A stretch of 64,000 nucleotides of DNA from Flavobacterium defluvii (GTDB lineage: Bacteria; Bacteroidota; Bacteroidia; Flavobacteriales; Flavobacteriaceae), in contig NZ_FQWC01000002.1 of assembly GCF_900129555.1 (NCBI RefSeq), positions 1-64,000 on the forward strand, in the 5' to 3' direction. Numbering within the stretch: the stretch's first letter is position 1; the number at the start of each line of letters is the position of its first letter. Of this stretch, positions 9,808-19,700 are shown piece after piece. The position numbers and the translations under genes are program-made. The notes under the pieces were generated by a model. The model was not told the DNA's origin. It searched no databases and was given only the letters and a program-made list of their open reading frames with translations.

Positions 9808-11406
9808 ATGAAATATAATTTTACTTTTCTTTTAGTATTGTTTTCGACTGTTTTATTTGCTCAGGAGGACGCCTGGGTTTATTTTACGGGAAAACCAAAT
9901 GCACAGGATTTTTTTAATAATCCATCACAAACCCTTTCTCAGAGATCATTAGATCGTCGTACAGCACAAAATATTGCTTTAAATGTTACAGATGCTCCGC
10001 TTGAAACTACTTATATAGATCAGGTAAAAGCGAGTACAGGAATAACTGTTATGGCACAATCTAAATGGTTAAATGCGCTGCATATTAGAGGTAGCCAGAC
10101 TGATATTAATGCTCTGAAATTGCTTTCATTTGTTGATAAAATAGTTTTTGCCAATAAAACTTTGAATGGAACTTCAAAAAAGGCTTCAGTAAATAAAATT
10201 TCGGAAGTAAAGAAAAAACTCGAAACTGCGGTTGATTATGCTTATGGAACTTCTGCAAATCAAATACAAATGCTCAACGGGCAAACCTTGCATCAGCAGA
10301 ATTTTACAGGTTCGGGAAAAATAATTGCCGTTTTAGATGCCGGTTTTCCAGGTGTAAATACAGCAGAACCTTTTCAAAGATTAAGAGATAATAATAGGAT
10401 TTTAGGTGGCTATGATTTTGTTAACAGAAGTACAGACTTTTATGCAGGAGACAGTCACGGAACTTTAGTTTTATCTGCCATGGGAGGTTACAAAGAAAAC
10501 TCTTTGGTAGGAACTGCTCCGGACGCTTCTTATTATTTGTTTATAACAGAAAACGATGCTTCTGAAAATCCTGTTGAAGAATCGTACTGGGTTGAAGCTG
10601 CAGAACAAGCAGATGCTGTTGGAGCTGATATCATCACGAGTTCTTTGGGTTATTTTGCTTTTGATAATCCAAATTACAGCCACACTTACAGCGATATGAA
10701 TGGTACAACAAATTTTATTACCAAAGGCGCTGAAATTGCTTTTAGTAAAGGAATCATTGTTTTGGCTTCTGCCGGAAATGAGGGAAATCAGGCAGAAAAC
10801 CATATTGGTTCACCTGCAGATGGCGCTTCTGTTATTACAGTGGGTTCGGTTAATGCTTCAAAAGTTAAAGCATCTTCTAGTTCTATTGGGCCAAGTTTTG
10901 ATAACCGTACAAAACCAGATGTAATGGCGCAGGGAGTTGCGGCTGTGGTTTCGACTACTTCGGGAACAATTTCTACTGCAAACGGAACTTCTTTTTCTTG
11001 CCCGATAATGGCAGGGATGGTAGCTTGTTTATGGCAGGCATTTCCATCAAAAACAAATCAGGAAATTAGAAATATGATTATTCAGTCGGCTGACAGATAT
11101 ACAACTCCGGATAATAATTATGGTTTCGGAATTCCGAATTTTGGCTCGACATTAAGAACAGAAACTTTTCAGAATTCATTTGATTTTTCAGTTTATCCAA
11201 ATCCTGCAAAATCCAATATTTCATTTTTGTTTGAAAATGAAACGGCATCAGTTTCTATTTATTCAATTTTAGGACAAAAGCTGATTGAAAAAGAAATTAC
11301 AAATCAAAATCCCGTTCTTTCTGTGGAAAGCTTAACAAGCGGACTTTATTTTTATACTTTTAAATCTGGAGATTTGCAGAAAACAGGAAAACTTATAAAA
11401 CAATAA
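9808..11406 (+). CDS. Secreted subtilisin-family (S8) serine peptidase with type IX sorting domain
   Basis: A 532-residue exported protease. The signal peptide ends at LFAQ (residue 19), followed by a propeptide-like part to about residue 165. The S8 triad is complete: Asp177 (AVLDAGFPG), His217 (DSHGT) and Ser395 (NGTSFSCP), with oxyanion Asn324 in ASAGNEG. The last 75 residues begin with FSVYPNPA and end in LYFYTFKSGDLQKTGKLIKQ. This is a type A C-terminal domain recognised by the type IX secretion system, so the enzyme should be exported across the outer membrane and released or attached at the surface. The gene sits between mnmA and a flavoprotein gene, probably in the same transcript. 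Confidence 0.93.
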   Translation: MKYNFTFLLVLFSTVLFAQEDAWVYFTGKPNAQDFFNNPSQTLSQRSLDRRTAQNIALNVTDAPLETTYIDQVKASTGITVMAQSKWLNALHIRGSQTDINALKLLSFVDKIVFANKTLNGTSKKASVNKISEVKKKLETAVDYAYGTSANQIQMLNGQTLHQQNFTGSGKIIAVLDAGFPGVNTAEPFQRLRDNNRILGGYDFVNRSTDFYAGDSHGTLVLSAMGGYKENSLVGTAPDASYYLFITENDASENPVEESYWVEAAEQADAVGADIITSSLGYFAFDNPNYSHTYSDMNGTTNFITKGAEIAFSKGIIVLASAGNEGNQAENHIGSPADGASVITVGSVNASKVKASSSSIGPSFDNRTKPDVMAQGVAAVVSTTSGTISTANGTSFSCPIMAGMVACLWQAFPSKTNQEIRNMIIQSADRYTTPDNNYGFGIPNFGSTLRTETFQNSFDFSVYPNPAKSNISFLFENETASVSIYSILGQKLIEKEITNQNPVLSVESLTSGLYFYTFKSGDLQKTGKLIKQ

Positions 11407-11414
11407 GCGTTTTA

Positions 11415-12359
11415 ATGAATAGAATTACAAAACTTTTCAATATAAAATATCCAATTATTCAAGGTGGAATGATCTGGAATAGTGGTTATAAATTAGCATC
11501 GGCAGTTAGTAATGCGGGTGGTTTAGGTTTAATTGGCGCTGGATCAATGTATCCTGATGTTTTGAGAGAACATATTCAGAAATGCAAAAAAGCGACTGAT
11601 AAGCCATTTGGAGTCAATATTCCGATGTTGTATCCTAATATTGAAGAAATTATGAATATTGTTGTTGAAGAAGACGTGAAAATCGTTTTTACTTCGGCAG
11701 GAAATCCTAAAACCTGGACTTCGTTTTTAAAAGAAAAAGGAATTACAGTTGTGCATGTTGTAAGCAGCAGTGTTTTTGCATTAAAAGCGCAGGAAGCCGG
11801 CGTAGACGCTATTGTGGCTGAAGGCTTTGAAGCAGGCGGACACAACGGACGCGACGAAACGACGACTTTAACCTTGATTCCGATGGTTAAAGAAAAAGTT
11901 CACATTCCGCTTATTGCCGCTGGCGGAATTGCTACCGGAAGAGGAATGCTTGCCGTAATGATTCTAGGTGCCGATGGCGTTCAGGTTGGAAGCCGTTTTG
12001 CGGCATCAGTAGAATCTTCTGCCCACAATAATTTTAAAGAAACGATAGTTAATATAAAAGAAGGGGGTACTCAATTGACTTTAAAAGAATTAGCTCCAGT
12101 TCGATTGGTGAAAAATAAATTTTATAATGATGTTCAGGCTTTGTATGAGAAATGCCCTTCTAAAGAAGATTTAATAGCACTTTTAGGAAGAGCCAGAGCC
12201 AAAAAAGGAATGTTTGAAGGTGATCTTGAAGAAGGAGAACTCGAAATTGGGCAAATATCCGGATTGATCCATGAAATTTTGCCAGTAGAACAAATTGTTC
12301 AAGAAATGATGTCGGATTTTAGAGATGCATGCCAAGAAAAAGCTACATTTGAGTTTTAA
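11415..12359 (+). CDS. Nitronate monooxygenase / FabK-like FMN enzyme
   Basis: A 314-residue FMN-dependent TIM-barrel protein. Family marks are KYPIIQGGM near the N-terminus, SNAGGLGLIG, GVNIPML, the EAGGHNGRD segment with the active-site His, IAAGGIATGRG and GADGVQVGSRF. These fit both 2-nitropropane dioxygenase/nitronate monooxygenases and FabK-type enoyl-ACP reductases, and the sequence alone does not separate them by eye. Substrates would be either alkyl nitronates or trans-2-enoyl-ACP with NAD(P)H. It starts 8 bp after the S8 peptidase stop and is followed after 20 bp by a small secreted protein. Confidence 0.85.
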   Translation: MNRITKLFNIKYPIIQGGMIWNSGYKLASAVSNAGGLGLIGAGSMYPDVLREHIQKCKKATDKPFGVNIPMLYPNIEEIMNIVVEEDVKIVFTSAGNPKTWTSFLKEKGITVVHVVSSSVFALKAQEAGVDAIVAEGFEAGGHNGRDETTTLTLIPMVKEKVHIPLIAAGGIATGRGMLAVMILGADGVQVGSRFAASVESSAHNNFKETIVNIKEGGTQLTLKELAPVRLVKNKFYNDVQALYEKCPSKEDLIALLGRARAKKGMFEGDLEEGELEIGQISGLIHEILPVEQIVQEMMSDFRDACQEKATFEF

Positions 12360-12379
12360 TTGTCTGCAGGAAATATTTT

Positions 12380-12790
12380 ATGAATTCTATTTGCACTTAT
12401 ATAGTAGTATTGTTTCTCGGTTTTGGATTTCAACAAGTTCAAAGTCAGTCTTATCATTTTAAAACTTCGGGATTTAGTGTTCTGGAAAAAAATGAAAGAG
12501 GGAAGTGGGGAGAATGGTCAGATCTTGATTTGGTAAACCTTTCGGTTGTTTTGGATACTGATAAGCATAGAATTGTAGTTTATTCTCAAGAAATTCAGCT
12601 TTTTAATATTCTGGATTATATAGAACGCGAAGAAAATGATACCGATATTGTGTATTCTTTTATGTGCAAAGACAACGACGGACGCGAATGCAAACTCTCG
12701 ATAATTACGCGAAAAAAGCAAGATAATCGTAAACAGCTTTATATTAATTACGAAGATCATATTATTGTTTATAATATTTTTACGGTGTAA
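12380..12790 (+). CDS. Small secreted protein, unknown function
   Basis: A 136-residue protein with an N-terminal signal peptide (about residues 1-22, ending VQSQS). The mature part is rich in beta-strand-like segments (IVVYSQEIQLFNIL, IVYSFMCKD, LYINYEDHIIVYNIF). I do not recognise the family. It is probably the last gene of the mnmA operon, since it begins 20 bp after the previous stop and ends just before a strong hairpin shared with the convergent operon. Confidence 0.7.
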   Translation: MNSICTYIVVLFLGFGFQQVQSQSYHFKTSGFSVLEKNERGKWGEWSDLDLVNLSVVLDTDKHRIVVYSQEIQLFNILDYIEREENDTDIVYSFMCKDNDGRECKLSIITRKKQDNRKQLYINYEDHIIVYNIFTV

Positions 12791-12810
12791 TTAAATAATT
12801 ATACAAAACA

Positions 12811-12844
12811 AAAACCCGACAATTTTAAAGTTGTCGGGTTTTTT
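12811..12844. terminator. Bidirectional terminator between convergent operons
   Basis: AAAACCCGACAA pairs with TTGTCGGGTTTT around a short AT-rich loop. There is an A run on the left and a T run on the right, so it can end transcription from both the mnmA operon (+) and the DUF3857 operon (-). Confidence 0.9.
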
Positions 12845-12872
12845 ATTTCATCAGAATTAATTTCTAAAAAAA

Positions 12873-14843
12873 CTATTGCGTTACGATAACCACAATTTTA
12901 TTAAAATCTGCGGCAGCATTGATAACTGCTTTATATTGATCAAAACTGCTTAATGGATAATTTATGATGTTGTAAAATTCAGTATTTTCTATTATTACTT
13001 CGTTTTTGTTTTGAGAATAATTACTTGTAAATGCGGCTTCGGTTTTACCGTTAAGTTCTGTTTTGAAATCCATCACAAACTTATCCAAATTTTTGATGGT
13101 TGCGCCTTCTGGTAAAATGATTTTAATTTTTCTGGTATAATAGTGTGGATAATCGATTTCAATAGGAAGCACTCTTTTGTTTTCCTGATAAAATTCCATT
13201 TGTTTACCAATGGTTTGTCCTACAGAAAACAAATAATTTCCTCCCGCTTTTTGAATCATGTCTTTTCCATCAAATGTTAAGTTTAATTTGTATGGTTTTT
13301 TTCCAATAAATTCAGTGCCATCATTTTCTGTTGTAAGGGTTTTATATTCAGTTTGTAACGTGTAATTTTCAGAAATGGTTTTTAGCATTGTCTGGTATTG
13401 ATCATTAGAAACAAAATCCTTTATCGGCTGAAAATTTAAACCAGAATATCCGCCATAAGTCATGTGGCTTGTAATTAATGGATTTTCGATATCTTTTGTA
13501 AAATCGGCTGTAATATCCATATAATCATGCGTGATTTCAGTTCCGGGGATTTCAATAAAGTTTATTTCTCCAATTCCCATAGAAAGACCTGCAAATACTT
13601 TTTCTTTAATAAATAATCCGTTATTATTTCCTAAATAACTAGGAAAAAGCGGTAATCTGTATTCTACTTCAGTTGGTGTCAGGTATTTTTTGATACTTGG
13701 AAAATAGAATAAAAACTCGTCTAAATTTTCATAACTCTCAAAATCTTTGTCAAAAGGAACTTTATATCGGTTTGAAGTAAAAACAAGATTCTGTTCGATT
13801 TTAAAATATTTAAAAACAGCAACATAAAGTTTAATGATATCTAAACTGTTTGCTTGTTTTGAACTGATAATATCGCTTAATCCATCTTTTGAATCCGTAT
13901 ATTTATCATAAATAATTGTTTTTTTAATCTTGTTTTCAATGTTCCAGATTTGTTCCTGAGGATCTTTAGAAACTGGAATATTGCTGCAGAAAGAGTTAAT
14001 CGCCTTTTCTTGTTTTTTATCTAAAACGGGATTAATCAACTCATAAGTTCTTGTAGCATATTCTTTAAAATTGCTTAGGTTTTTACCGCCGTTATAAAGG
14101 TTTGCGTCTAATTTGTATCTGAATAATTTTATTTTCACATCCCAATTTGAATACGCTTCGTCATCTTTTAAAGCTGGAATATCTTTTTCAGAAATACTTA
14201 AAACTTTTTTGTTCTCAAATTTTTTATCATCCAAAACGGGTTCGCTTAAACCGTTGTAAGATTTGGTTTTAAAAACAAGATGAGCCGGAGCTATCAATTC
14301 AAAGTTAAACTCGTTAATAGGATATTCATCCTGCATTTTAACTGTATTTCCTTTTAAATCGGGAGCTTCTTCTATAATATAAAGTTTCTCGATTACAGCG
14401 CCTTTTTCAAGACCGTTCAGGGCAAAATAATTATATTTCATTCCTTTTTCCTGATCAACTTCTTCTTTGATGTCTTTTTTATCAAGAACGTTTGTTTTGC
14501 CGTTTTTTAAGATTACCCGAACTTTTGTAATCAAAACATTTTCATTATCGCCAAACGGAATATAGATTTTATTGTTTCTTTCGATTGCATCGTCTGAGTT
14601 TATGTACTTTTTTTCATGTATCAAACGGTATTGTTTCGCAGTATTTTTATCTACAACAACTTCTATTTTTAAATTACGACTTAAGATTACTTCTTTCTCG
14701 TTTTCGTAGTTTTTAGGAACTTCAATCTTCGTATCTTTTTCGTTCCAGTTATAGTCCTTAAAAGTATATTCCTGAGCAAAGAAAAACGAGGTGTTTAGCA
14801 ATGCTGCAAAAATAAAAATGGTTTTTAATAATTGGTTTTTCAT
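12873..14843 (-). CDS. DUF3857 protein with inactive transglutaminase-like domain
   Basis: A 656-residue exported protein with a signal peptide ending SFFFAQ (about residue 24). An N-terminal DUF3857 beta-rich domain is followed by a transglutaminase-like region at about residues 275-375 and a C-terminal beta domain. It is the third gene of the operon, and its ATG overlaps the stop codon of the previous gene (base 14843 is shared). Compared with its neighbour, the catalytic Cys position is Ser333 (ANSLDII in place of GDCKDMA). The His position aligns with Glu (LDEFL against DNHMI), and the Asp position with a Thr (LTPTE against LDGTD). It should therefore bind rather than cleave or cross-link. 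Confidence 0.85.
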   Translation of the reverse strand: MKNQLLKTIFIFAALLNTSFFFAQEYTFKDYNWNEKDTKIEVPKNYENEKEVILSRNLKIEVVVDKNTAKQYRLIHEKKYINSDDAIERNNKIYIPFGDNENVLITKVRVILKNGKTNVLDKKDIKEEVDQEKGMKYNYFALNGLEKGAVIEKLYIIEEAPDLKGNTVKMQDEYPINEFNFELIAPAHLVFKTKSYNGLSEPVLDDKKFENKKVLSISEKDIPALKDDEAYSNWDVKIKLFRYKLDANLYNGGKNLSNFKEYATRTYELINPVLDKKQEKAINSFCSNIPVSKDPQEQIWNIENKIKKTIIYDKYTDSKDGLSDIISSKQANSLDIIKLYVAVFKYFKIEQNLVFTSNRYKVPFDKDFESYENLDEFLFYFPSIKKYLTPTEVEYRLPLFPSYLGNNNGLFIKEKVFAGLSMGIGEINFIEIPGTEITHDYMDITADFTKDIENPLITSHMTYGGYSGLNFQPIKDFVSNDQYQTMLKTISENYTLQTEYKTLTTENDGTEFIGKKPYKLNLTFDGKDMIQKAGGNYLFSVGQTIGKQMEFYQENKRVLPIEIDYPHYYTRKIKIILPEGATIKNLDKFVMDFKTELNGKTEAAFTSNYSQNKNEVIIENTEFYNIINYPLSSFDQYKAVINAAADFNKIVVIVTQ

Positions 14844-16786
14844 TATTTTTCGAGTAAAATTATAGTTTCGTTATAGTTAGTTTTTAGTTTTTTTATTGTG
14901 GCATTCCAAGGTTCAAAATCAGATTTGTTGAGTAATAACTTTTTTACCGTAAGGCTCACATTTAGATATAAAATGTTGTTTTTTAATTCATAAACGAAAT
15001 TTGCTTTTACGTAATCATTATCGAGATCAAAGTTTTTTGGAAGATATTTGATTGTATTATTTTTTGGAATTTCTAATGCATACTGCGTTGAGAATTTTGT
15101 TAAATATTCAAATTCGTATGGATAAACACGATCTTTTGCAATAATTGTTTTTTCTAAAAATTTGTCCAAAAACAAATTGACATACGTTTCTTTATCAACT
15201 TTTACAATATAATTATCAAGATCGAAATTGTAATTAATAGTGTATGGCAAATCTTTGTTTAAAAGATTTTCTTCTTTAAAATCCTTTAAATTAAACTTGT
15301 TATTTCCTTTTAAAACTAGTGATTTTATCATGTCCTGACGCGTTTTGTTTGACGCATCACCAATCTGCATTAAAACGTGGCTTCGGTTATAACCATAACG
15401 GGAAATTTTTGCATTTCCGACTAATTTACTATTCTCGATTTTAAGAATTACATCTTCTTTAATCTCGTTTAAATCACCGGGAACAACCGGAACTGGCTGA
15501 ATTTTATATTGATCGTTTTCTGTAAAAAGAACTTCTTTTCCCTGAATAAAAGCAGTGGGAATTCCATAGCGTGTTTCTTTATCTGTACCGTCCAGAAATA
15601 CATAATCGTTATCTTTTTTAAAGATTGCAATCATGTGATTGTCTACTGATGGTGTTGCAAGATCATTGTATGAGTAAGGAATGCTTCGGGTTCCAATCCA
15701 GGCAATTGTTACATTTTTTAAACCTGCATATAAAGACATTGTAGATATAAGATTTGCCATATCCTTGCAGTCTCCAAATTTTCGTTCAAACACCAAACTG
15801 GCTTCACGTGGTATAAAACCTTCGTAACCATCTTCAAAAGCAATGTATTTGATGTTGTTTTTTACCCAGTAAAAAATGCTTTTTACTTTTTCTTCATCAT
15901 TATTCTTATCTTTTGTAAGGTCAATTGCCAAAGCTTTTAAATCAGGATCTTCCTTTTTGTTTAAGTCTTTTACAAATGATTTGTAATAGTTGTAAAGCTC
16001 ATTTATATCTCCTAAAACTGGAGTAGTTTTGTTATTAATTGTATATTCTTTTATATAAAAATCAACATGGGGAACTATATACAAATAGCCAGGAGCATTG
16101 TCTTCATATTTTGATGGTTTAATGTTTGAAGAAGTCCACTTGTGAATCCATTTTCCTTTTTTTTCCGTTTTAGAATACGTAATTGTTTTATCAGGATCAT
16201 TGAAAATTTTATAATCGATCACGACATTTTTATCTGTTCGAACTTCTAAAACACAATTTTGAATTGGCAAAACCCCTCCAAATATAAATTTATGAAGCAA
16301 GTGCGGATCTAAAAACTGAGTTTGATAATGATACACTTTTTTTGCTCCGGTTTCTATACCCGGAAATGTAAGCTGACGTTCTTTTACATCATTATAAAAA
16401 ATAGAACCTTGCTCAGATTGTTTTTCAATTGTCTGAGTTACTTTTAGTTTTTTTTCTTTTTCATTATCATTTAAAACAGTATATGCTTCATAACTTTTTA
16501 GCGGAATTAATCCTGAATATGAAAAAGATTCTTTGTTGTTAATTATACCATTTTGAGTTAAAATCATTGATTCATAATGCGTGTCCTGCAGAATTTTTAA
16601 ACCATTGTTTTCTATCGAAATATCATATAATTCAGAATTATCAATGACAATTTCATTATAATCCGGATACAGATTTTTAGTGTCCTGAAAAGATTTTTGC
16701 GCTGTAATTATACTAGAGTATGCAATAAGAAATAAAGTCAGAAAAAAAGATTTATTTAATAATGTCGACCAATTCATCTGAGTCAT
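14843..16786 (-). CDS. DUF3857 / transglutaminase-like protein, intact triad
   Basis: A 647-residue exported protein with a signal peptide ending SSIITAQ (about residue 30). DUF3857 occupies roughly residues 50-220. A transglutaminase-like (papain-fold) domain lies at about 285-405, with catalytic Cys340 in FGDCKDMA, His384 in DNHMIAI and Asp399 in FLDGTD, and a beta-rich C-terminus follows. Such domains act as peptidases, amidases or cross-linkers, and the target is unknown. The start at 16786 lies 35 bp inside the end of the upstream YwqK-repeat gene, and an alternative ATG is at 16777. The overlap implies translational coupling. The gene downstream is a catalytically dead paralogue. Confidence 0.87.
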   Translation of the reverse strand: MTQMNWSTLLNKSFFLTLFLIAYSSIITAQKSFQDTKNLYPDYNEIVIDNSELYDISIENNGLKILQDTHYESMILTQNGIINNKESFSYSGLIPLKSYEAYTVLNDNEKEKKLKVTQTIEKQSEQGSIFYNDVKERQLTFPGIETGAKKVYHYQTQFLDPHLLHKFIFGGVLPIQNCVLEVRTDKNVVIDYKIFNDPDKTITYSKTEKKGKWIHKWTSSNIKPSKYEDNAPGYLYIVPHVDFYIKEYTINNKTTPVLGDINELYNYYKSFVKDLNKKEDPDLKALAIDLTKDKNNDEEKVKSIFYWVKNNIKYIAFEDGYEGFIPREASLVFERKFGDCKDMANLISTMSLYAGLKNVTIAWIGTRSIPYSYNDLATPSVDNHMIAIFKKDNDYVFLDGTDKETRYGIPTAFIQGKEVLFTENDQYKIQPVPVVPGDLNEIKEDVILKIENSKLVGNAKISRYGYNRSHVLMQIGDASNKTRQDMIKSLVLKGNNKFNLKDFKEENLLNKDLPYTINYNFDLDNYIVKVDKETYVNLFLDKFLEKTIIAKDRVYPYEFEYLTKFSTQYALEIPKNNTIKYLPKNFDLDNDYVKANFVYELKNNILYLNVSLTVKKLLLNKSDFEPWNATIKKLKTNYNETIILLEK

Positions 16787-19700
16787 ATTTATTTGTTTGC
16801 ACTAGTTTCCCAGCGTTGTAGATTAATGTGTTTCCGTGTAATTCATCATTTTTTAGAGAGATATCAGCCCAAAGTTGTCCATCTTCTTTAAAATACTGCT
16901 GCTGTCCATCATATTCGTTATTAACAAAATGTTCTTTTTTATAGATTTTTCCGTTGGCATAATATTCAATTCGATCTCCATCTAACATGTTATTAATATA
17001 ATTACATTCATAATCAGCTTTTCCATCTACATTATTAATTACAAATTTTCCATCAAAATTTCCTTTAGTAATTTTAAACTGAATAGCCGTTTTTCCGTTA
17101 GGATATAATGATGAAATCTGGGCTGTTTGATTTTCGATTAAAACTTTTTCAGTCAATTCTCCAGTTTTATTCTTTTTGATATAAAATTTAGGGACATTGT
17201 TTTCATAGCCTAAAATTAATACGGGCTCACCTTTTTGATTATAATACGTTTTGTTTCCTTCATCAATATCATTTACATGATTACTTTCTGATAATTTAGA
17301 TTTATTGTTATAATAACGAATGGTTTTTCCGTTTTCAAGACCATGTGCATATTCTAAAGTCATTCTTAAATTACCAACATAATCGTAATATTTATTTAAA
17401 CCATTTAATTTACCATTATAGTAATTGTTTTCAACAAGAATTGATCCTAATGGGCTATATGTTTTATAAGAATTTTGAAGTATACCATTTGCATATTCAC
17501 TCTCCACAATTTTATTTTTGAATTTATCCTGAGCGGTTAATTTTCCATTCAATATACCGTTAATATAAGAGCTGTTTTTAGTGTAAACGCCTTTATTAAA
17601 AGTTAAATTAAAATTTCCGGTTTTATTTTTATAATCAATGCTGTTTTCGATATCTCCATTGTCAGTAAACGTTTCAATATGAGTTAAATATCCCGATAAA
17701 TAAGTTTCTATACTTGATATTTTTCCGCTTTGAGAGTATATAGTTTTATTAGAATTGATTTCATTATTAATTATAAAACCTTCAGAAAGTACAGCGCCAT
17801 TTGAGTAAAAAGTGGTAAAAGGGCCATTTTGCTGTCCTTTATCGTAATGATAGACCTGATTTAATTTATTAGCATTATAAACTTCATAAATTCCACTAAT
17901 AGTATCATTTTCAAAATTACAAATGCTCGAAACATTTCCGTTACGATTGTAATTTGTAGTAAGACCATTGTTTTTCCCATTAATGTAAGATTCTTTTAAA
18001 CGTAAAATTTCAGAAGAAAAGAAATACTTCCATTCTCCATTTTTTTTACCTTTTTCAAAATTTCCAATAATACGGGGTGTACCATTGTAATTTTTTACTT
18101 CGAAGCCTTTCTTGCCCAAATTAACTTCTGTTCCTGCTGGAGAGTTTGCAGTAAATTGAACACCAGATTTTAATTCGCCTCCTTTGTATTTTTCTTCAAA
18201 ATACTTATTTCCCTGATTATCAAAATACGCGTAACTTTCTATTTCTTCTTTATTATTATAGATAGTTTCCGACGATTTGTTTCCATTTTCGCCATATTCA
18301 ACAGACTTACTAATTTTTCCCGCGATAAATGTATTTTCTTTTTTTAGAGTTTTGTTTGGATAATAGATTTTAGAAGTTCCTTCAATAACTCCATTTTTAT
18401 AAAAAGCTTCAGACTGAATTGTTTTTCCATCGAAATACTCAACATAATTTCCATCGATCATATTATTGACAAAATTGTAAGTTTCAAGAATGTCTCCTAA
18501 TTCATTATAATGAACATATTTTCCATTTAGTTTGTTTTTAGAAAACTGGCTTTCATTTTTCTTAGTCCCGCTTTCATATAAACAAATGAAAGTTCCGTCT
18601 TTTTCTCCATTAACAAAATTAACTTCGCAATTTTTGCCACCGTTCAGGTAAAATGATGTACTAATGCCATCTAAAACATCATTTTTATAATTTTCGATTA
18701 AAGAAATATTTCCGTTTTCATAATACGTAGTTCTTTTTCCGTTAAGTTTCCCTGCTGAAAAAGATTTTTCTTCAATTAGATTTCCTTTGTTATTAAAGAA
18801 TCTTTGTAAACCATCCAGAGCACCATTTTTAAAATTAAGTTCGCTGCCTAAATTTTCATATTCATTTAAGTATTTGCATTTACCTTCAAATAATCCATTT
18901 ACTTGTTTTCCAATTATATAAGGTCTGTGCTTATCGATAGAAACAATTACTTCTTCGGTAGTTCCAAACATATCCATTTTTCGTTTTCCAAAAACCGGCC
19001 AGAAATCTTTTTGAAGATAATCATCAATAAATGAGTTTATTTTTTTCTTTTGTTTGTTTAATTCTTTACCAATTCTGTCTTCAATAGAAACCAGACTATA
19101 ATATGAATAACCTTCCAGCTGGTTCTTTTCTACCATTTGTTTTACCCACGGAATATAAGTTGTTTCAAAAAAACCGTCTTCCATTTTATGCTCAACAGCA
19201 TATTCTGCAACAGCCTGAATTTGACGCGTGAGATTATCATCGATAGTTGATTTGATTTTATAGACTTTTTTTAGAGGTAATTGATTTCTTAAAATAGTTT
19301 CGATTTCTTCGAAATTATCACCAGATTTAGAGAAAATAACTTTACTTTCGGCTATATAATTCTGACCGTAATTTGCATTCAAATTTGTAATCGCCTGATT
19401 TGCATAAGGACCGGTTGGAGCCAGCATTAAATAAGTCATAAGTGCCAATGTCCCTTCTGTAATTTTTCCATTATCAAAAGCAGTAAGCCCCAATAAATAA
19501 TGAGATCCGGCATGATTTGGATTTTTTGTAATGATCGTTTTCAATACCTCGACACCCTTTTGCGGTTCATCTTTTCGAATATATAAAACGGCAAGATTAT
19601 ATAAAAATGTAGACGAATTGCCTAAATATTTTTGACCTTCGTTAAATATTTTTTCAGAAGCTTCGTATTCTTTTTCATTACTTAAAAAGATTGCATAAAT

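Noticed and set aside
10471-10803. 110-residue minus-strand ORF inside the S8 peptidase gene
   Set aside because: It overlaps the catalytic region of a well-supported peptidase gene and has no features of its own.
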